This document shows, piece by piece, positions 26,414-35,840 of a stretch of DNA of 64,000 nucleotides. This DNA comes from a virus: positions 1 to 64,000 of IMG/VR virus record IMGVR_UViG_3300020198_000006; one strand, 5' to 3'. The notes beneath the pieces were generated by a model that was not told the origin of the DNA, did not search any database, and was given only the letters and a program-made list of their open reading frames with translations. Every line of letters starts with the position of its first letter. The stretch's first letter is position 1. A program made the translations under genes and the position numbers.

Positions 26414-27112
26414 ATGCCCCGTAAAAGAACCCAAAAAATATATTTTGGGGAGGAGCAAGAACAAGCGGTAGTCCGATACTTACAATCAGACTCCGAATCA
26501 GAAAAGAACAAGATATTCAATGAATATTTAAGAGAACCTCTCATCATAATGGTTGAATCAATTATTCGACGTTATAAATTATATAGAAAAGACTTTGAAT
26601 TTGTAGATATCCACGCGGATACGATGTCGTTTTTGATTACTAAAATTAACAAATTCGACCATACAAAAAACCATAAAGCGTACTCCTATTTTGGTACAAT
26701 TTGTAAGAATTATCTTATGGGCGCTATTCAAAAAGACGCAAAGGAAATGAATAGAAGTGTATCCTATGATGATATATCGTCAGACTTGGAAGAAAGCACC
26801 GCACATTCATACACCATAGACGAGGCCCACATAGACTATAGAGACGTTATAATCAAGTTTACCATAGAAATGGAGGAATTTATGGAGGTGGAAGATTTAT
26901 CCGAAAACGAACAAAAATTAGGTTTTGCATTACTTGAAATATTTGGAAACTTTGAAAAGATATTCCAAATTGGTGACGGTAACAAATTCAATAAAAACCT
27001 AATTCTTTTGTCATTAAGGGAGATGACTTCACTTTCAACCAAAGAAATAAGAATTTCCATGAGAAAGTACAAAAAACTATATGAGTGGATAATCTTCAAG
27101 CTCATAAATTAA
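26414..27112 (+). CDS. 55: Late transcription sigma factor, T4 gp55-like
   Basis: 232 residues. Near the N-terminus EQEQAVVRYLQSDSESEKNKIFN and then KINKFDHTKNHKAYSYFGTICKNYL match the sigma region-2-like core of T4 gp55, which binds host RNA polymerase core and opens late promoters. NRSVSYDD follows the DNA-binding helix. A short helical C-terminus follows. In T4 gp55 recognises TATAAATA; here the frequent TATTTATA upstream of virion genes is the probable counterpart. Starts 1 nt after the glycosyltransferase stop. Confidence 0.82.
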   Translation: MPRKRTQKIYFGEEQEQAVVRYLQSDSESEKNKIFNEYLREPLIIMVESIIRRYKLYRKDFEFVDIHADTMSFLITKINKFDHTKNHKAYSYFGTICKNYLMGAIQKDAKEMNRSVSYDDISSDLEESTAHSYTIDEAHIDYRDVIIKFTIEMEEFMEVEDLSENEQKLGFALLEIFGNFEKIFQIGDGNKFNKNLILLSLREMTSLSTKEIRISMRKYKKLYEWIIFKLIN

Positions 27113-27121
27113 CAAATTATC

Positions 27122-27129
27122 TATTTATA
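27122..27129 (+). promoter_or_regulatory. TATTTATA box, 4 nt before an ATG
   Basis: Exact motif followed by GAGT and the ATG at 27134; heads the 27-31 kb baseplate operon. Confidence 0.55.
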
Positions 27130-27133
27130 GAGT

Positions 27134-27511
27134 ATGAGAGAAAAAAAGAATATAATATCTCTTGACACGGATTCGGCTCTTGCACTTATGCAAGAAATCT
27201 ATAATGATGTTGTAGAACAAAAGAATACCGCCTCAATGATTACAAAGAAGATGTTGACATTCATGAAAGACGCTGAAGATATGAGTGTTATTGGTCCCGT
27301 AATTAAAGAACAACAAAAGATATTAAACGATTGTACCGAAAAGAAAATTTCATTGGTCAAACTTCAGAGTGCCCTACTTAAGCAAACCCTAGGTTCAGGT
27401 TCCGGTGTCGGAGGTGGTAAATTACAACTAACCGACGAGGATAGAGTTTTGTTAGAGAAGTTAATGGACGACTCTGACGAAAACCCCAAACCCGGAATCT
27501 ATAAAACCTAA
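27134..27511 (+). CDS. Hypothetical protein, baseplate operon
   Basis: 125 residues, helical, with a Gly-rich hinge (GSGSGVGGG) near residue 95 and an acidic tail. Directly after the late sigma and overlapping the next gene start by 1 nt. A T4 gp33-like co-activator (112 residues) is conceivable from size and location, but nothing in the sequence proves it. Confidence 0.45.
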   Translation: MREKKNIISLDTDSALALMQEIYNDVVEQKNTASMITKKMLTFMKDAEDMSVIGPVIKEQQKILNDCTEKKISLVKLQSALLKQTLGSGSGVGGGKLQLTDEDRVLLEKLMDDSDENPKPGIYKT

Positions 27512-29460
27512 TGAGTAAGTTAAAAAATACCAAAAAGAGGCTTCAATCAAAAATTGAAGCAATTAAAAAGATTAACGACGACCCAAAGGGGTTTACGGAT
27601 ATTGTTGCGGATAAGTATCTAAAAAATATCCCATCAACAAATGATTTTGTAGGTAAAAAACTTGACGCATTAAAAAATAAAAGAGCCCAAAAAAAGGAGA
27701 ATAAAAAAGATATTTTTGAGGAACTTTTAGATGTTGTTGAACAATTTTTAGGGGTAGACAAGAAAAATTCTGAATCAGAAGCCAATGTTGTACAATCGGG
27801 TACAACCACAAACCCTGAAAAAAATAAAACAAAGAAAAGGGTAAAGCAACACGCACTCTCATCAGTAGAAAAAACATTAGATTCTGCAAAAGATATTGTT
27901 GTTAAAAGATTAAGTGAGGCCCTTTTTATGGGTGACGGAATTTGTGGTAGTAATGGTACATTAACCGGTGACACAATAAATTTAAAACCCGAAGAATTTG
28001 ATTTTCTTGATATTCTTACTATGGACCCCACAAGTCCATGCGGTCAAATTATATATGAACCAAAGAATCCGGATAGAAACAAACAAAAGGTAAACAGAGA
28101 ATTATATAAAATATTTAGCGGAGGTTCATATACATTCACTTCAAATAATAATACTTCATTATTCAATGCAAGTTGGAGTAGTGCGAATCAACATTATGTA
28201 ATTACAGGTCTAACTCAAGGAAATACTAACGGAATTAAAGTTCAAAACTTTATTTCGGATTATTATTCATCTATTGAATTTCCCGAGCTAAATGACATTG
28301 CAAAGACTGCAATGTTACTTACAATACAGGGCGGTCAAAAATGCGGTAAAACAAAAAAATACGAAGCATCTATAAATAATATTGATAGATTATTAAAAAA
28401 ATTATTATCAATATGTGGTTCAGAGAATAACAAAGATGACTTAAAAAAACAAAACGCGGTTGACATGTTCGACCAAAGTGAAGAAAATATTGAGTTTTAC
28501 TTTGATTTTGACGATGTTGAAGGGATTGACTTAGATGATGAAGATTTGAGATATAGAAGAGTTCTTAGATTTAAAGATTGTTATAATTTTGAAATGGAGG
28601 TCGATGATACTCATATTGAAGACTTTATATATCTCACAAAAAATAAAGATATTAAAAAGGCGATTGATGATTCTCTTAATAAAGTAGCTGCTGACGCAAG
28701 TGAACAATCTGGATTGTCGTTATCCATATCAGAGCTATTAAATAGTTTACTTAATAGTTTCATTTTAAGTTTACCAAAGGCAATAATTATGGCTGTTTTA
28801 TCGGCTAAATTATTTTTACCTCTGATAATTTTATACAAATATTTCAAAACACTCGCATTAAATGTTGTTGTAAACATTAAAGAATTAGTTAAGAAATTCT
28901 ATAAGGCAGTTTATTTTATTATTAAAGATTTATTTTGGTTGTTTATTACCGAATTTTGGAGACTTATTAAAATTGATTTAATTGCGTTTGTAACAAGATT
29001 GGTTAGAAAAATATTAAAAGAAAAATATAAAAGATATCTTTTAATCGTTTCTTCGTTACTTGCTCTTTTAAGAAAAGCTAAGGAAACCGAAATAGATAAT
29101 TGTTATACTATTTTTCAAACAATACTAAACACCGTCACAACCGCATTGAATGGAAAAACACCATTTGATATTGCATCATTTTTATTATTAGCATCAGACC
29201 AAGCGTCAGGTTTTAGTAAAGAGAGGGCGTTTGTAAATATTAGTGAAAAAATGGCGGCTGCGGGTATCCCAACAGGACCAATATTTGGTGAGGATAATGA
29301 TTTTATGACAGCCATTAAGAATGTAATTGATGGGTACTCCGAAGAAGAAGACGCAAATTCATTTGTCAAGATTGTACTTAAAGGAGGTGTACTACCAGGA
29401 CCAACGGGTGGTGCGGTAATTCCACCCGGAATAATCTCAGGTGTGGGTAAAAAGATTTAA
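27511..29460 (+). CDS. Large virion-associated protein with hydrophobic helical block
   Basis: 649 residues. Lys/Glu-rich N-terminus, a central acidic stretch (FDFDDVEGIDLDDED), then hydrophobic segments at roughly residues 420-525, including LPKAIIMAVLSAKLFLPLIILY and FIIKDLFWLFITEFW, and a Gly/Pro-rich end. Position just before the gp5-like spike points to a baseplate hub or an ejected, membrane-active protein. No family recognised. Confidence 0.5.
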   Translation: MSKLKNTKKRLQSKIEAIKKINDDPKGFTDIVADKYLKNIPSTNDFVGKKLDALKNKRAQKKENKKDIFEELLDVVEQFLGVDKKNSESEANVVQSGTTTNPEKNKTKKRVKQHALSSVEKTLDSAKDIVVKRLSEALFMGDGICGSNGTLTGDTINLKPEEFDFLDILTMDPTSPCGQIIYEPKNPDRNKQKVNRELYKIFSGGSYTFTSNNNTSLFNASWSSANQHYVITGLTQGNTNGIKVQNFISDYYSSIEFPELNDIAKTAMLLTIQGGQKCGKTKKYEASINNIDRLLKKLLSICGSENNKDDLKKQNAVDMFDQSEENIEFYFDFDDVEGIDLDDEDLRYRRVLRFKDCYNFEMEVDDTHIEDFIYLTKNKDIKKAIDDSLNKVAADASEQSGLSLSISELLNSLLNSFILSLPKAIIMAVLSAKLFLPLIILYKYFKTLALNVVVNIKELVKKFYKAVYFIIKDLFWLFITEFWRLIKIDLIAFVTRLVRKILKEKYKRYLLIVSSLLALLRKAKETEIDNCYTIFQTILNTVTTALNGKTPFDIASFLLLASDQASGFSKERAFVNISEKMAAAGIPTGPIFGEDNDFMTAIKNVIDGYSEEEDANSFVKIVLKGGVLPGPTGGAVIPPGIISGVGKKI

Positions 29461-29461
29461 T

Positions 29462-29662
29462 ATGGAAAAAGAAAAGATTTTAGAGATTGTTGAAAACGTT
29501 AAGAACAAATCTAACAAAGATTTATTTGATGCGGAATCTTCTCTTTTTGATGAATACGAAAAGACGAAAGAGGTTGTGGTTGCACTAACAAAACATATGG
29601 ATATTATTGAAGATTTACATGGTAAAATTGTTGAAGAAATAGAAAAAAGAAAGGCGTTATGA
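29462..29662 (+). CDS. Small coiled-coil protein
   Basis: 66 residues from the ATG at 29462, right after the previous stop. Heptad-like, strongly charged. Its stop overlaps the next start as ATGA. Probably a small assembly factor in the baseplate operon; function unknown. Confidence 0.5.
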   Translation: MEKEKILEIVENVKNKSNKDLFDAESSLFDEYEKTKEVVVALTKHMDIIEDLHGKIVEEIEKRKAL

Positions 29663-31221
29663 AAATAATTGATTTAGGTATTTGTATCGACAATGAAGAC
29701 CCATTGGGTATAGGAAGAATTCGCGTCGTTGGCTATGATGATTATACAGGTGGTAAGGAAAACTATAAAAAATATAAACCGTGGAGTGAAGATGATTCAT
29801 TTATCGCTCTACCATTTTTACCTAATAATATTAATTTTATTCCTGAGATAGGGCAAACAGTAAAAGTTATACGATATAACACAAATAAAACAACTGTTAA
29901 TCAAGAATATATAAGTGGTCCTTTCACAACAAGATACGATTTTAACTCTCAGATATTCTCACAACAAATTAGTCCGACAACATTTGGTTCTGGAATTAAA
30001 GATAAACCTGAAATATTTTCTAACGGAAATCTACCATCTGATTGTGAAGGAACTATTTCAAAAAATACCGATTATTCTGTTTCAGGTAAATTTGGTTCAG
30101 ATGTTCTTTTTACTGAAAATGGTCTTGTTTTGAGAGGGGGTAAATTATTGTCAAAACAGGCGTCAAGTGTTGAAGAAAGAAAAAGACTATCCAATTATCC
30201 AATCGCCGCCAAGAAAGTATCTAAATTACATCTAAGGAAATTCCCTGAAAAGAGAGAATTAAGAATTGATGTTGTTGAAAAGACAAAATATGACAATGCA
30301 AATTTATTGTACGTAATTGAATATTCAATAGATAGTATATCTACCCCTACAACAATTAATTTTTTTGTTTACAAAATTAACACGGGGGGTTACGGGGATA
30401 TTTTCAAATCAAATACTTTTACAGAATTTACCGAAATACCAACCACATTAAGTGTTTTGTTAAATAATGATGGGACCACAACAACCCCAACGTTTAGTGT
30501 AAATATGACCACAAAAACTGATTATACAACTGATACTATAAATGACAAAATAACCGCAATTTGTTCAGAAATAAGATTAACTCTTCTCAAAATAAAAGAA
30601 GACGGATTTGATGGATTATTTAGTTCTACTATTAGGGCAAAATTTTATTCACAGGAAGAAGATTTAAAACTAATATATCCATTCTTTTTTAGACCAACAC
30701 AATCACTAAGAACTTTATCAACGTCAAATACCACAGAATTAGAAAGAAAAAATACTTTATTAAATGGGGTTAAGTTATGTAAAGGAGTTCAACAGAGCGG
30801 ACTTGTGTGGTCAACATCGAGATTTAGCGCACCATCATCTATAAATAAAGAAGAATCTGAAAAATTAGTAAAAGACAATACCTCAAGGGAACAAACATTT
30901 TCAAGTTTAACATCTGATAAAATATACCTTTTGTCGACTGATACAAACTTCACAGACAAATATGTGGAATTCGAGAAATTAAACAACTATGAATATACCC
31001 AAGACGACTACTTAGGTGAAATTGACCCAAACACATATGCAATTGTTAGAGGGGAGGTTCTTTTGGAATTTTTAAGGGCGATGTACAATGTCCTATTAAC
31101 TCACACCCATAATATCAACAGACCATACGCAAGGACAACATATGACTCACATGATACCTTAGTGGAGCTCTTCAACAAACTAGAATCAGAACTTCTGAAC
31201 AAGTCGGTGAGAACCAACTAA
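29659..31221 (+). CDS. Baseplate spike protein, gp5-like OB-fold domain
   Basis: 520 residues. The N-terminal region GICIDNEDPLGIGRIRVVGY, KPWSEDDSFIALPFLP and IPEIGQTVKVIRYN is the OB-fold of gp5/VgrG-type spikes that seat on the central hub. No lysozyme domain like that of T4 gp5 is seen. The C-terminal helix region contains NVLLTHTHNINRP, with His residues that could bind metal. Expected at the tail tip. Confidence 0.7.
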   Translation: MKIIDLGICIDNEDPLGIGRIRVVGYDDYTGGKENYKKYKPWSEDDSFIALPFLPNNINFIPEIGQTVKVIRYNTNKTTVNQEYISGPFTTRYDFNSQIFSQQISPTTFGSGIKDKPEIFSNGNLPSDCEGTISKNTDYSVSGKFGSDVLFTENGLVLRGGKLLSKQASSVEERKRLSNYPIAAKKVSKLHLRKFPEKRELRIDVVEKTKYDNANLLYVIEYSIDSISTPTTINFFVYKINTGGYGDIFKSNTFTEFTEIPTTLSVLLNNDGTTTTPTFSVNMTTKTDYTTDTINDKITAICSEIRLTLLKIKEDGFDGLFSSTIRAKFYSQEEDLKLIYPFFFRPTQSLRTLSTSNTTELERKNTLLNGVKLCKGVQQSGLVWSTSRFSAPSSINKEESEKLVKDNTSREQTFSSLTSDKIYLLSTDTNFTDKYVEFEKLNNYEYTQDDYLGEIDPNTYAIVRGEVLLEFLRAMYNVLLTHTHNINRPYARTTYDSHDTLVELFNKLESELLNKSVRTN

Positions 31222-31226
31222 TTTGA

Positions 31227-31234
31227 TATTTATT
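31227..31234 (+). promoter_or_regulatory. TATTTATT box
   Basis: One-base variant of the late-type motif, 10 nt before the ATG at 31245. Confidence 0.4.
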
Positions 31235-31244
31235 AAATAAAAAG

Positions 31245-32621
31245 ATGTCATATTTCCGTTCATATTTCGAGAAAAACAATACAATTATTAAAAATTCTCA
31301 GGTTAATACCGCGAAAAATCCAACCACGGAGATTTTTTACGGGTCCAGTTTTTCCAAATTTTTATTTAAAGTAGATTTTACGGATTTAATATCTAAAATC
31401 CAAAATGGTGATTTGGTTATTAATTCAAATACCAAACATTACTTAAAAATAACCAATACGGTGTCAGGAGATGCTCAATTGGTGGGTGAGAAAAGAAACA
31501 CGGGAAGACAAAGAACCACATCTTTTGATTTGATTCTTTTTCAAGTACCTGAGAATTGGGACGAGGGTGTTGGTTTTGATTATGAAGATGGTGGATATGA
31601 TTATACTGTTGGTAACAATACATTTGATGAAAGACCTTCTAACTGGTATAATAGAACGACTTTAAATCCGTGGACAACACCCGGCGTATACCAAAGTACC
31701 CCCACAATAGTTAGTACAATACACTTTGATAATGGTGACGAAAATATAAATGTGAATATTACAGACTACGTTAATGGTATTGTACTATCAGGTAACACCA
31801 ACCACGGGTTAGGTTTGGCTTTTGCCACATTATATGAAAATATTAATGATGAATATGACCAATCGGTCGCATTCTTTACCAAATACACACAGACATTCTA
31901 TGAACCCTTTGTTGAAACAGAATTTGCAGATAGAATTGAGGACCATAGACAAAACTTTATAGGTGAAAGACAGAATAATTTATATCTATATGTAACAAAA
32001 GGAACAAACTTTTATAACTTAACAAACCCCCCAACTGTGGATATTCTCAATAGTTCTGGAGTTGCAATTTCCGGATTAACAGGGTTAACTACAACAAGAA
32101 TAAGAAAAGGAATATACAAACTAACCTTTGGTTTAACAGGTCAGTTATGTGATGGTAATAGATTCTTCTATGATAAATGGAAAAATCTATCTATAGATGG
32201 GGTTTCAATTGCGAATGTAACTCAAAAGTTCGTACCAAAACCATTTACCGATTACTACTCATTTGGTTCAAACCCAACCGAGGCTCAAAAATACATAGTT
32301 CAGTTTTTCGGTATTAAACAAAATGAAAGGATTATAAGGGGGGAGTTGAAAAAAATAGTTTTAACATTTAAATCTATTGAAGTACGAATGGCTCAACTAT
32401 TTGAAGATGTTTATTATCGTGTTTTTGTAAAAGAGGGTAAAACCAATGTCATTGTATATGATTGGACTAAAGTTGATATGACAACAACTGAAAATTCATT
32501 CTTTTTGGATACATCATATATGATTCCAAGAGAGTATTTTATGGAGTTCAAAGCCAAAACTCACACGGAAGAAATCTTCTATGATGATTATGTAAAATTC
32601 GAAATATTGTCAGAAAAGTAA
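31245..32621 (+). CDS. Baseplate/tail structural protein
   Basis: 458 residues, strand-rich. Residues 25-220 resemble a jelly-roll carbohydrate-binding-like domain, with an internal PFVETEFADRIEDHRQNFIG segment seen in several phage tail proteins. C-terminal Ig-like region. It follows the spike gene with its own box. The exact T4 counterpart is unclear. Confidence 0.5.
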   Translation: MSYFRSYFEKNNTIIKNSQVNTAKNPTTEIFYGSSFSKFLFKVDFTDLISKIQNGDLVINSNTKHYLKITNTVSGDAQLVGEKRNTGRQRTTSFDLILFQVPENWDEGVGFDYEDGGYDYTVGNNTFDERPSNWYNRTTLNPWTTPGVYQSTPTIVSTIHFDNGDENINVNITDYVNGIVLSGNTNHGLGLAFATLYENINDEYDQSVAFFTKYTQTFYEPFVETEFADRIEDHRQNFIGERQNNLYLYVTKGTNFYNLTNPPTVDILNSSGVAISGLTGLTTTRIRKGIYKLTFGLTGQLCDGNRFFYDKWKNLSIDGVSIANVTQKFVPKPFTDYYSFGSNPTEAQKYIVQFFGIKQNERIIRGELKKIVLTFKSIEVRMAQLFEDVYYRVFVKEGKTNVIVYDWTKVDMTTTENSFFLDTSYMIPREYFMEFKAKTHTEEIFYDDYVKFEILSEK

Positions 32622-32623
32622 AA

Positions 32624-32631
32624 TATTTATA
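32624..32631 (+). promoter_or_regulatory. TATTTATA box, 4 nt before an ATG
   Basis: Exact motif followed by GATT and the ATG at 32636. Confidence 0.55.
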
Positions 32632-32635
32632 GATT

Positions 32636-33394
32636 ATGAGTAAACTTGAAAATATTATCAAAAAACACCTTAAAGCAATTAGTGAAAGTGAAATGCCAGA
32701 GCAAGAGAATTACATGTTCTTTGGTAACATTGAACAAATGAAAAGACAATGTGAATTGTTGATGAATGAGGATAAAAATGAAATTGACTCCATTCTTAAA
32801 CAACACGATTGGGCTCAGGACCACATCGCAGAAGCTAAGAGTTTATTGGACCAAGTGTTTGATTTTTTAATGAATCAAACTAAAGGTGGGGATTCTGAAA
32901 TAGACGAAAGTTTATTAAGTGAACAACCATTTAATGATGGTGGAGAACCTATGATGACCCATCAACAATATAGAGATTATAGTGAACCAGCTGAACCAGA
33001 TGACGATGATTATGGTGGTGATGTGCCCAATAATGACACCGCAGTTGGTTGGTTAAGGAATGAATTAGAAGAAAACAATATTTTTTTAGAAAACTATGGT
33101 GGTGACGAATATATGATATCTTGCGAAAAAGTCAGATGTGATTTCATGATATATTTTGATAATAAAAATGACATTGAAACATCCGTGAAAATATACATAT
33201 ATAATGGCGATACCAATGAAGAGATTGAACAAAGGTTCGTGGATGTGATTGAGGCATTCAATTTTATATTAAGTGTAAAGGATAAGTATCAATTCCAAAG
33301 TTATGAAAGTGCGGTAAGAGATTATGTGAAGTCACAAAGAGATGACGCTATGGATAGATATAATAATAGAATGGAACGCGGTAGTTTTGACTAA
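32636..33394 (+). CDS. Conserved-type phage protein with ENYMFFGNIEQ helix motif
   Basis: 252 residues. The N-terminal 80 residues carry YMFFGNIEQMKRQCELL and HDWAQDHIAEAKSLLDQVFDFL, a pattern recurring in small T4-like phage proteins. An acidic linker (about 110-130) precedes a mixed C-terminal domain. Probably virion-associated; no activity can be assigned. Confidence 0.5.
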   Translation: MSKLENIIKKHLKAISESEMPEQENYMFFGNIEQMKRQCELLMNEDKNEIDSILKQHDWAQDHIAEAKSLLDQVFDFLMNQTKGGDSEIDESLLSEQPFNDGGEPMMTHQQYRDYSEPAEPDDDDYGGDVPNNDTAVGWLRNELEENNIFLENYGGDEYMISCEKVRCDFMIYFDNKNDIETSVKIYIYNGDTNEEIEQRFVDVIEAFNFILSVKDKYQFQSYESAVRDYVKSQRDDAMDRYNNRMERGSFD

Positions 33395-33404
33395 ACGTAA
33401 TTAT

Positions 33405-33665
33405 ATGAAGATTATTGTTAACGAAGAGGATAAGAAATATATTCAAGAATGTCTTGATAGTGGTGATGTCCTAAAAGAAGACCTTAGACGTTGGTTTAAG
33501 GAAAAGTGGGTGGACGTAAGTCGTAAGGTAGATGGTAAACATCCACCCTGTGGTAGAAAAGACGCGGATGGTAAGTCTTACCCAAAATGTAGACCATCTA
33601 AAAAAGTATCTAAAGATACTCCAAAAACCGCAGGTTCATATAGCAAAAAAGAAAAAAATCTATGA
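33405..33665 (+). CDS. Small Cys/Lys-rich phage protein (DUF5872-like)
   Basis: 86 residues from the ATG at 33405. RRWFKEKWVDVSRK, then HPPCGR and YPKCRPSKKVS form a recognisable motif of a family seen in aquatic phages; the two Cys could bind metal. Ends TGA in an ATGA overlap with the next gene, so the two are translationally coupled. Function unknown. Confidence 0.6.
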   Translation: MKIIVNEEDKKYIQECLDSGDVLKEDLRRWFKEKWVDVSRKVDGKHPPCGRKDADGKSYPKCRPSKKVSKDTPKTAGSYSKKEKNL

Positions 33666-34369
33666 CTTCTCAAAAAAGAAGGGCGGAAAAAGAAAATCCA
33701 AAATCAGGTAAAGGTAACACACTCACATTCACTCGTTTTGATGAAAATAGAACCATTACATTGGACTTCACGGAATTTATTGAGTCATACCCCGCACCAA
33801 AAATTGCTTCTCTTAATGAGTCTAAAAATCAATTAAGTGAGGGTTTATTATTTCATATTCAAAATGAAAAACCATTAATTGAAAACGTATTCAGAATATA
33901 CTCTGAAAAATTCTTTGGTTTGTTTAACGAATCAAGAGAATTATTAAACAAAGGTATTCTTGAAGTTTCTGGTGATGATTATGAATTATTAATGACAGAT
34001 ATCGGTAAAACGGGTATCTACGAAGGTGAAGAAGTTTATTTAGATATTCCGTTTATATTAGATGAAGAAGAATATCTTGTTGAAGCGAAACACGGGGGTA
34101 AAAATGTGAACTTGGGTAGACCCTTTAGAACTCCCGGTGGACCAAAAAAGTTTGCGGTTTATGTAAAGAACAATAGTGGTAATGTTGTTAAAGTAACTTT
34201 CGGCGACCCCAATCTTAAAATAAGAAATAATAATAAATCAGCCGCAAAATCATTTAGAGCTCGTCACAAATGTGACCAAAAGAAAGATAGAACTACGGCA
34301 GGATATTGGAGTTGTAACATATCAAAATATCGTAAAGCTCTCGGTATCAAATCATCAAACCCTTGGTAA
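33662..34369 (+). CDS. Hypothetical protein with KSFRARHKCD motif
   Basis: 235 residues. The C-terminal third (VNLGRPFRTPGGPKKFAVYV, then FGDPNLKIRNN and KSFRARHKCDQKKDR) is a strongly patterned domain also found fused or adjacent to the RWFKEKW protein in other phages, by recollection of the motif. N-terminal half is mixed. Likely a prohead or virion component; activity unknown. Confidence 0.55.
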   Translation: MTSQKRRAEKENPKSGKGNTLTFTRFDENRTITLDFTEFIESYPAPKIASLNESKNQLSEGLLFHIQNEKPLIENVFRIYSEKFFGLFNESRELLNKGILEVSGDDYELLMTDIGKTGIYEGEEVYLDIPFILDEEEYLVEAKHGGKNVNLGRPFRTPGGPKKFAVYVKNNSGNVVKVTFGDPNLKIRNNNKSAAKSFRARHKCDQKKDRTTAGYWSCNISKYRKALGIKSSNPW

Positions 34370-34662
34370 TGGATTTTCCATTTGAAGAAGAACAACAAGG
34401 CGGGTTTTACATTAGAACATTTTCATCGAACTTACCCGATATGGAGTTAAAGTGGCATTTTGATGAAGAGGATAGAACTGTTGTTTGTGAATATGAAACA
34501 GATTGGATGTTTCAAATGGACGACGAACTACCAATCGTTATAAAAAAAAATACCCCCATTTTTATTCCTGAAGGTACATATCATCGTATCATTAAAGGAA
34601 CAGGAGACTTAGTTGTCAGGGTAAAAAAACACCTGAACCCCACATTCTTTGAACATTTCTAA
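34369..34662 (+). CDS. Cupin-like small protein
   Basis: 97 residues from the ATG at 34369 (TAATG with the previous stop). LKWHFDEEDRTV and FIPEGTYHRIIKGTGDLVVRV match the two cupin motifs of T4-like small cupins, a single beta barrel often binding a metal via His. The last 54 nt overlap the convergent dCMP deaminase. Substrate unknown. Confidence 0.55.
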   Translation: MDFPFEEEQQGGFYIRTFSSNLPDMELKWHFDEEDRTVVCEYETDWMFQMDDELPIVIKKNTPIFIPEGTYHRIIKGTGDLVVRVKKHLNPTFFEHF

Positions 34663-35058
34663 TGATATTTTTTGTTGTTCATTCCATTTTTCATTATTTT
34701 TAGTTGTACATATTTCTTTACAAAAAATAGTTTTTATACCTGCATTTATTATTCCTTTAGCACAATCTGTACAAGGAATACCACAAGTAAGATAAATTGT
34801 AGAATTTTTTGTAGATACCCCTGTTCTTGCAGCATTAATGATACTATTGATTTCTGCGTGTACCATGTAAAAGTACTTTTCAGGTCTCTCCTGACGTTCT
34901 TTTTTAGAATCATCCATTCCCCTCGGAAATGAATTATAACCCGTAGAAAGTACCTCATTGTCCTCCCCAACGATAACCGCACCTATTTGTGTTGATTGGT
35001 CTTTGGATTTTAACTTAACTTGTTCCGCCAATCCTAAAAAATACTCTGTCCAATTCAT
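34609..35058 (-). CDS. cd: dCMP deaminase
   Basis: 149 residues from the ATG at 35058 (MNWTEYFLGLAEQVKLKSKD); an in-frame ATG lies 27 nt further up. HAEINSI supplies the zinc His and the proton-shuttle Glu, and PCTDCAKGI the two zinc Cys. Converts dCMP to dUMP for thymidylate synthesis, complementing the dUTPase. Overlaps the start of the SAP protein gene by a few bases and the cupin gene at the 3' end. Confidence 0.88.
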   Translation of the reverse strand: MNWTEYFLGLAEQVKLKSKDQSTQIGAVIVGEDNEVLSTGYNSFPRGMDDSKKERQERPEKYFYMVHAEINSIINAARTGVSTKNSTIYLTCGIPCTDCAKGIINAGIKTIFCKEICTTKNNEKWNEQQKISLEMFKECGVQVFFYPDN

Positions 35059-35369
35059 ATTAACTTTTGTGGTATCCAATACCACACCCTATCTTCTGAG
35101 TATCGGTTTAAAGACTTACCTTCCTTTTTTTCGATTATTTTGCTTATTTGTTGAATATGATTACTATTGGATATATCAACACCAACCATATATCCCGAAC
35201 CATCTTTTAAGTGAATGGTTTCTTTAATTGGATGTTTATACTTACCCTCATCGTATAAGATTAACATTTTAACCATTTCATCCTTTTTCATTTTACACTC
35301 AATACTTCTTTGGTGTATTAATTTTTCAAGGACATCCAATCTTAATTTACTATAATCAATTTCAGACAT
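35055..35369 (-). CDS. SAP-domain protein
   Basis: 104 residues. The N-terminal 45 residues (YSKLRLDVLEKLI, then KMKKDEMVKMLILYD) have the two-helix pattern of SAP domains, which bind AT-rich DNA. The remainder is a small mixed domain. Overlaps the deaminase start by 4 nt. Confidence 0.5.
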   Translation of the reverse strand: MSEIDYSKLRLDVLEKLIHQRSIECKMKKDEMVKMLILYDEGKYKHPIKETIHLKDGSGYMVGVDISNSNHIQQISKIIEKKEGKSLNRYSEDRVWYWIPQKLI

Positions 35370-35428
35370 AATTGCAAATATACCGAATATTTTTTGGAAA
35401 TCAAAATAATTTTTATTATACTTTCAAT

Positions 35429-35797
35429 ATGGAATTTGTTAGTGATTTTAAAAAGGATTTAAACTTAGGTCAAGAAGGTGAAAAAAGAGCTGCGAAGATT
35501 TTTGAAATACCTGTAACGGGTATTGAGGTAAAAGACGACCAACAGGCACTATACACCGGTAATCTTTTTATCGAATATGAAAGTAGAGGTAAAAAAAGTG
35601 GAATTTCTACAACGGAAGCGGAGGTTATATTTTTTCTAATTAAAGGAAGTGCGGGTGGATTATTTTTCTACACAGAAGAACTTAAAAAGATATTAAGACC
35701 ATTAATTAAAACGCACACAATTGTGGGTGGTGATAATAACACAAGTAAAGGAATATTAATTAGTATTTCTGAATTAATGAAACTACGTGTAAAATAA
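35429..35797 (+). CDS. Small PD-(D/E)XK-type nuclease-like protein
   Basis: 122 residues from the ATG at 35429. The core GEKRAAKIF, then VKDDQQALYTGNLFIEYESRGKKSGI has the order of a restriction-endonuclease-like fold (Asp36/37, Glu49 and Glu51, Lys55), a pattern common in T4-like phages. Single gene bounded by a bidirectional terminator. May act in recombination or repair. Confidence 0.6.
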   Translation: MEFVSDFKKDLNLGQEGEKRAAKIFEIPVTGIEVKDDQQALYTGNLFIEYESRGKKSGISTTEAEVIFFLIKGSAGGLFFYTEELKKILRPLIKTHTIVGGDNNTSKGILISISELMKLRVK

Positions 35798-35825
35798 AAA
35801 ACCCCCGAGAAATCGGGGGTTTTTA
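35795..35825. terminator. Bidirectional terminator between convergent genes
   Basis: ACCCCCGA-GAAA-TCGGGGGT stem with a GNRA loop (35801-35820), A-run on the left and T-run on the right, usable on both strands. Confidence 0.88.
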
Positions 35826-35840
35826 TATTAAGATAAACGA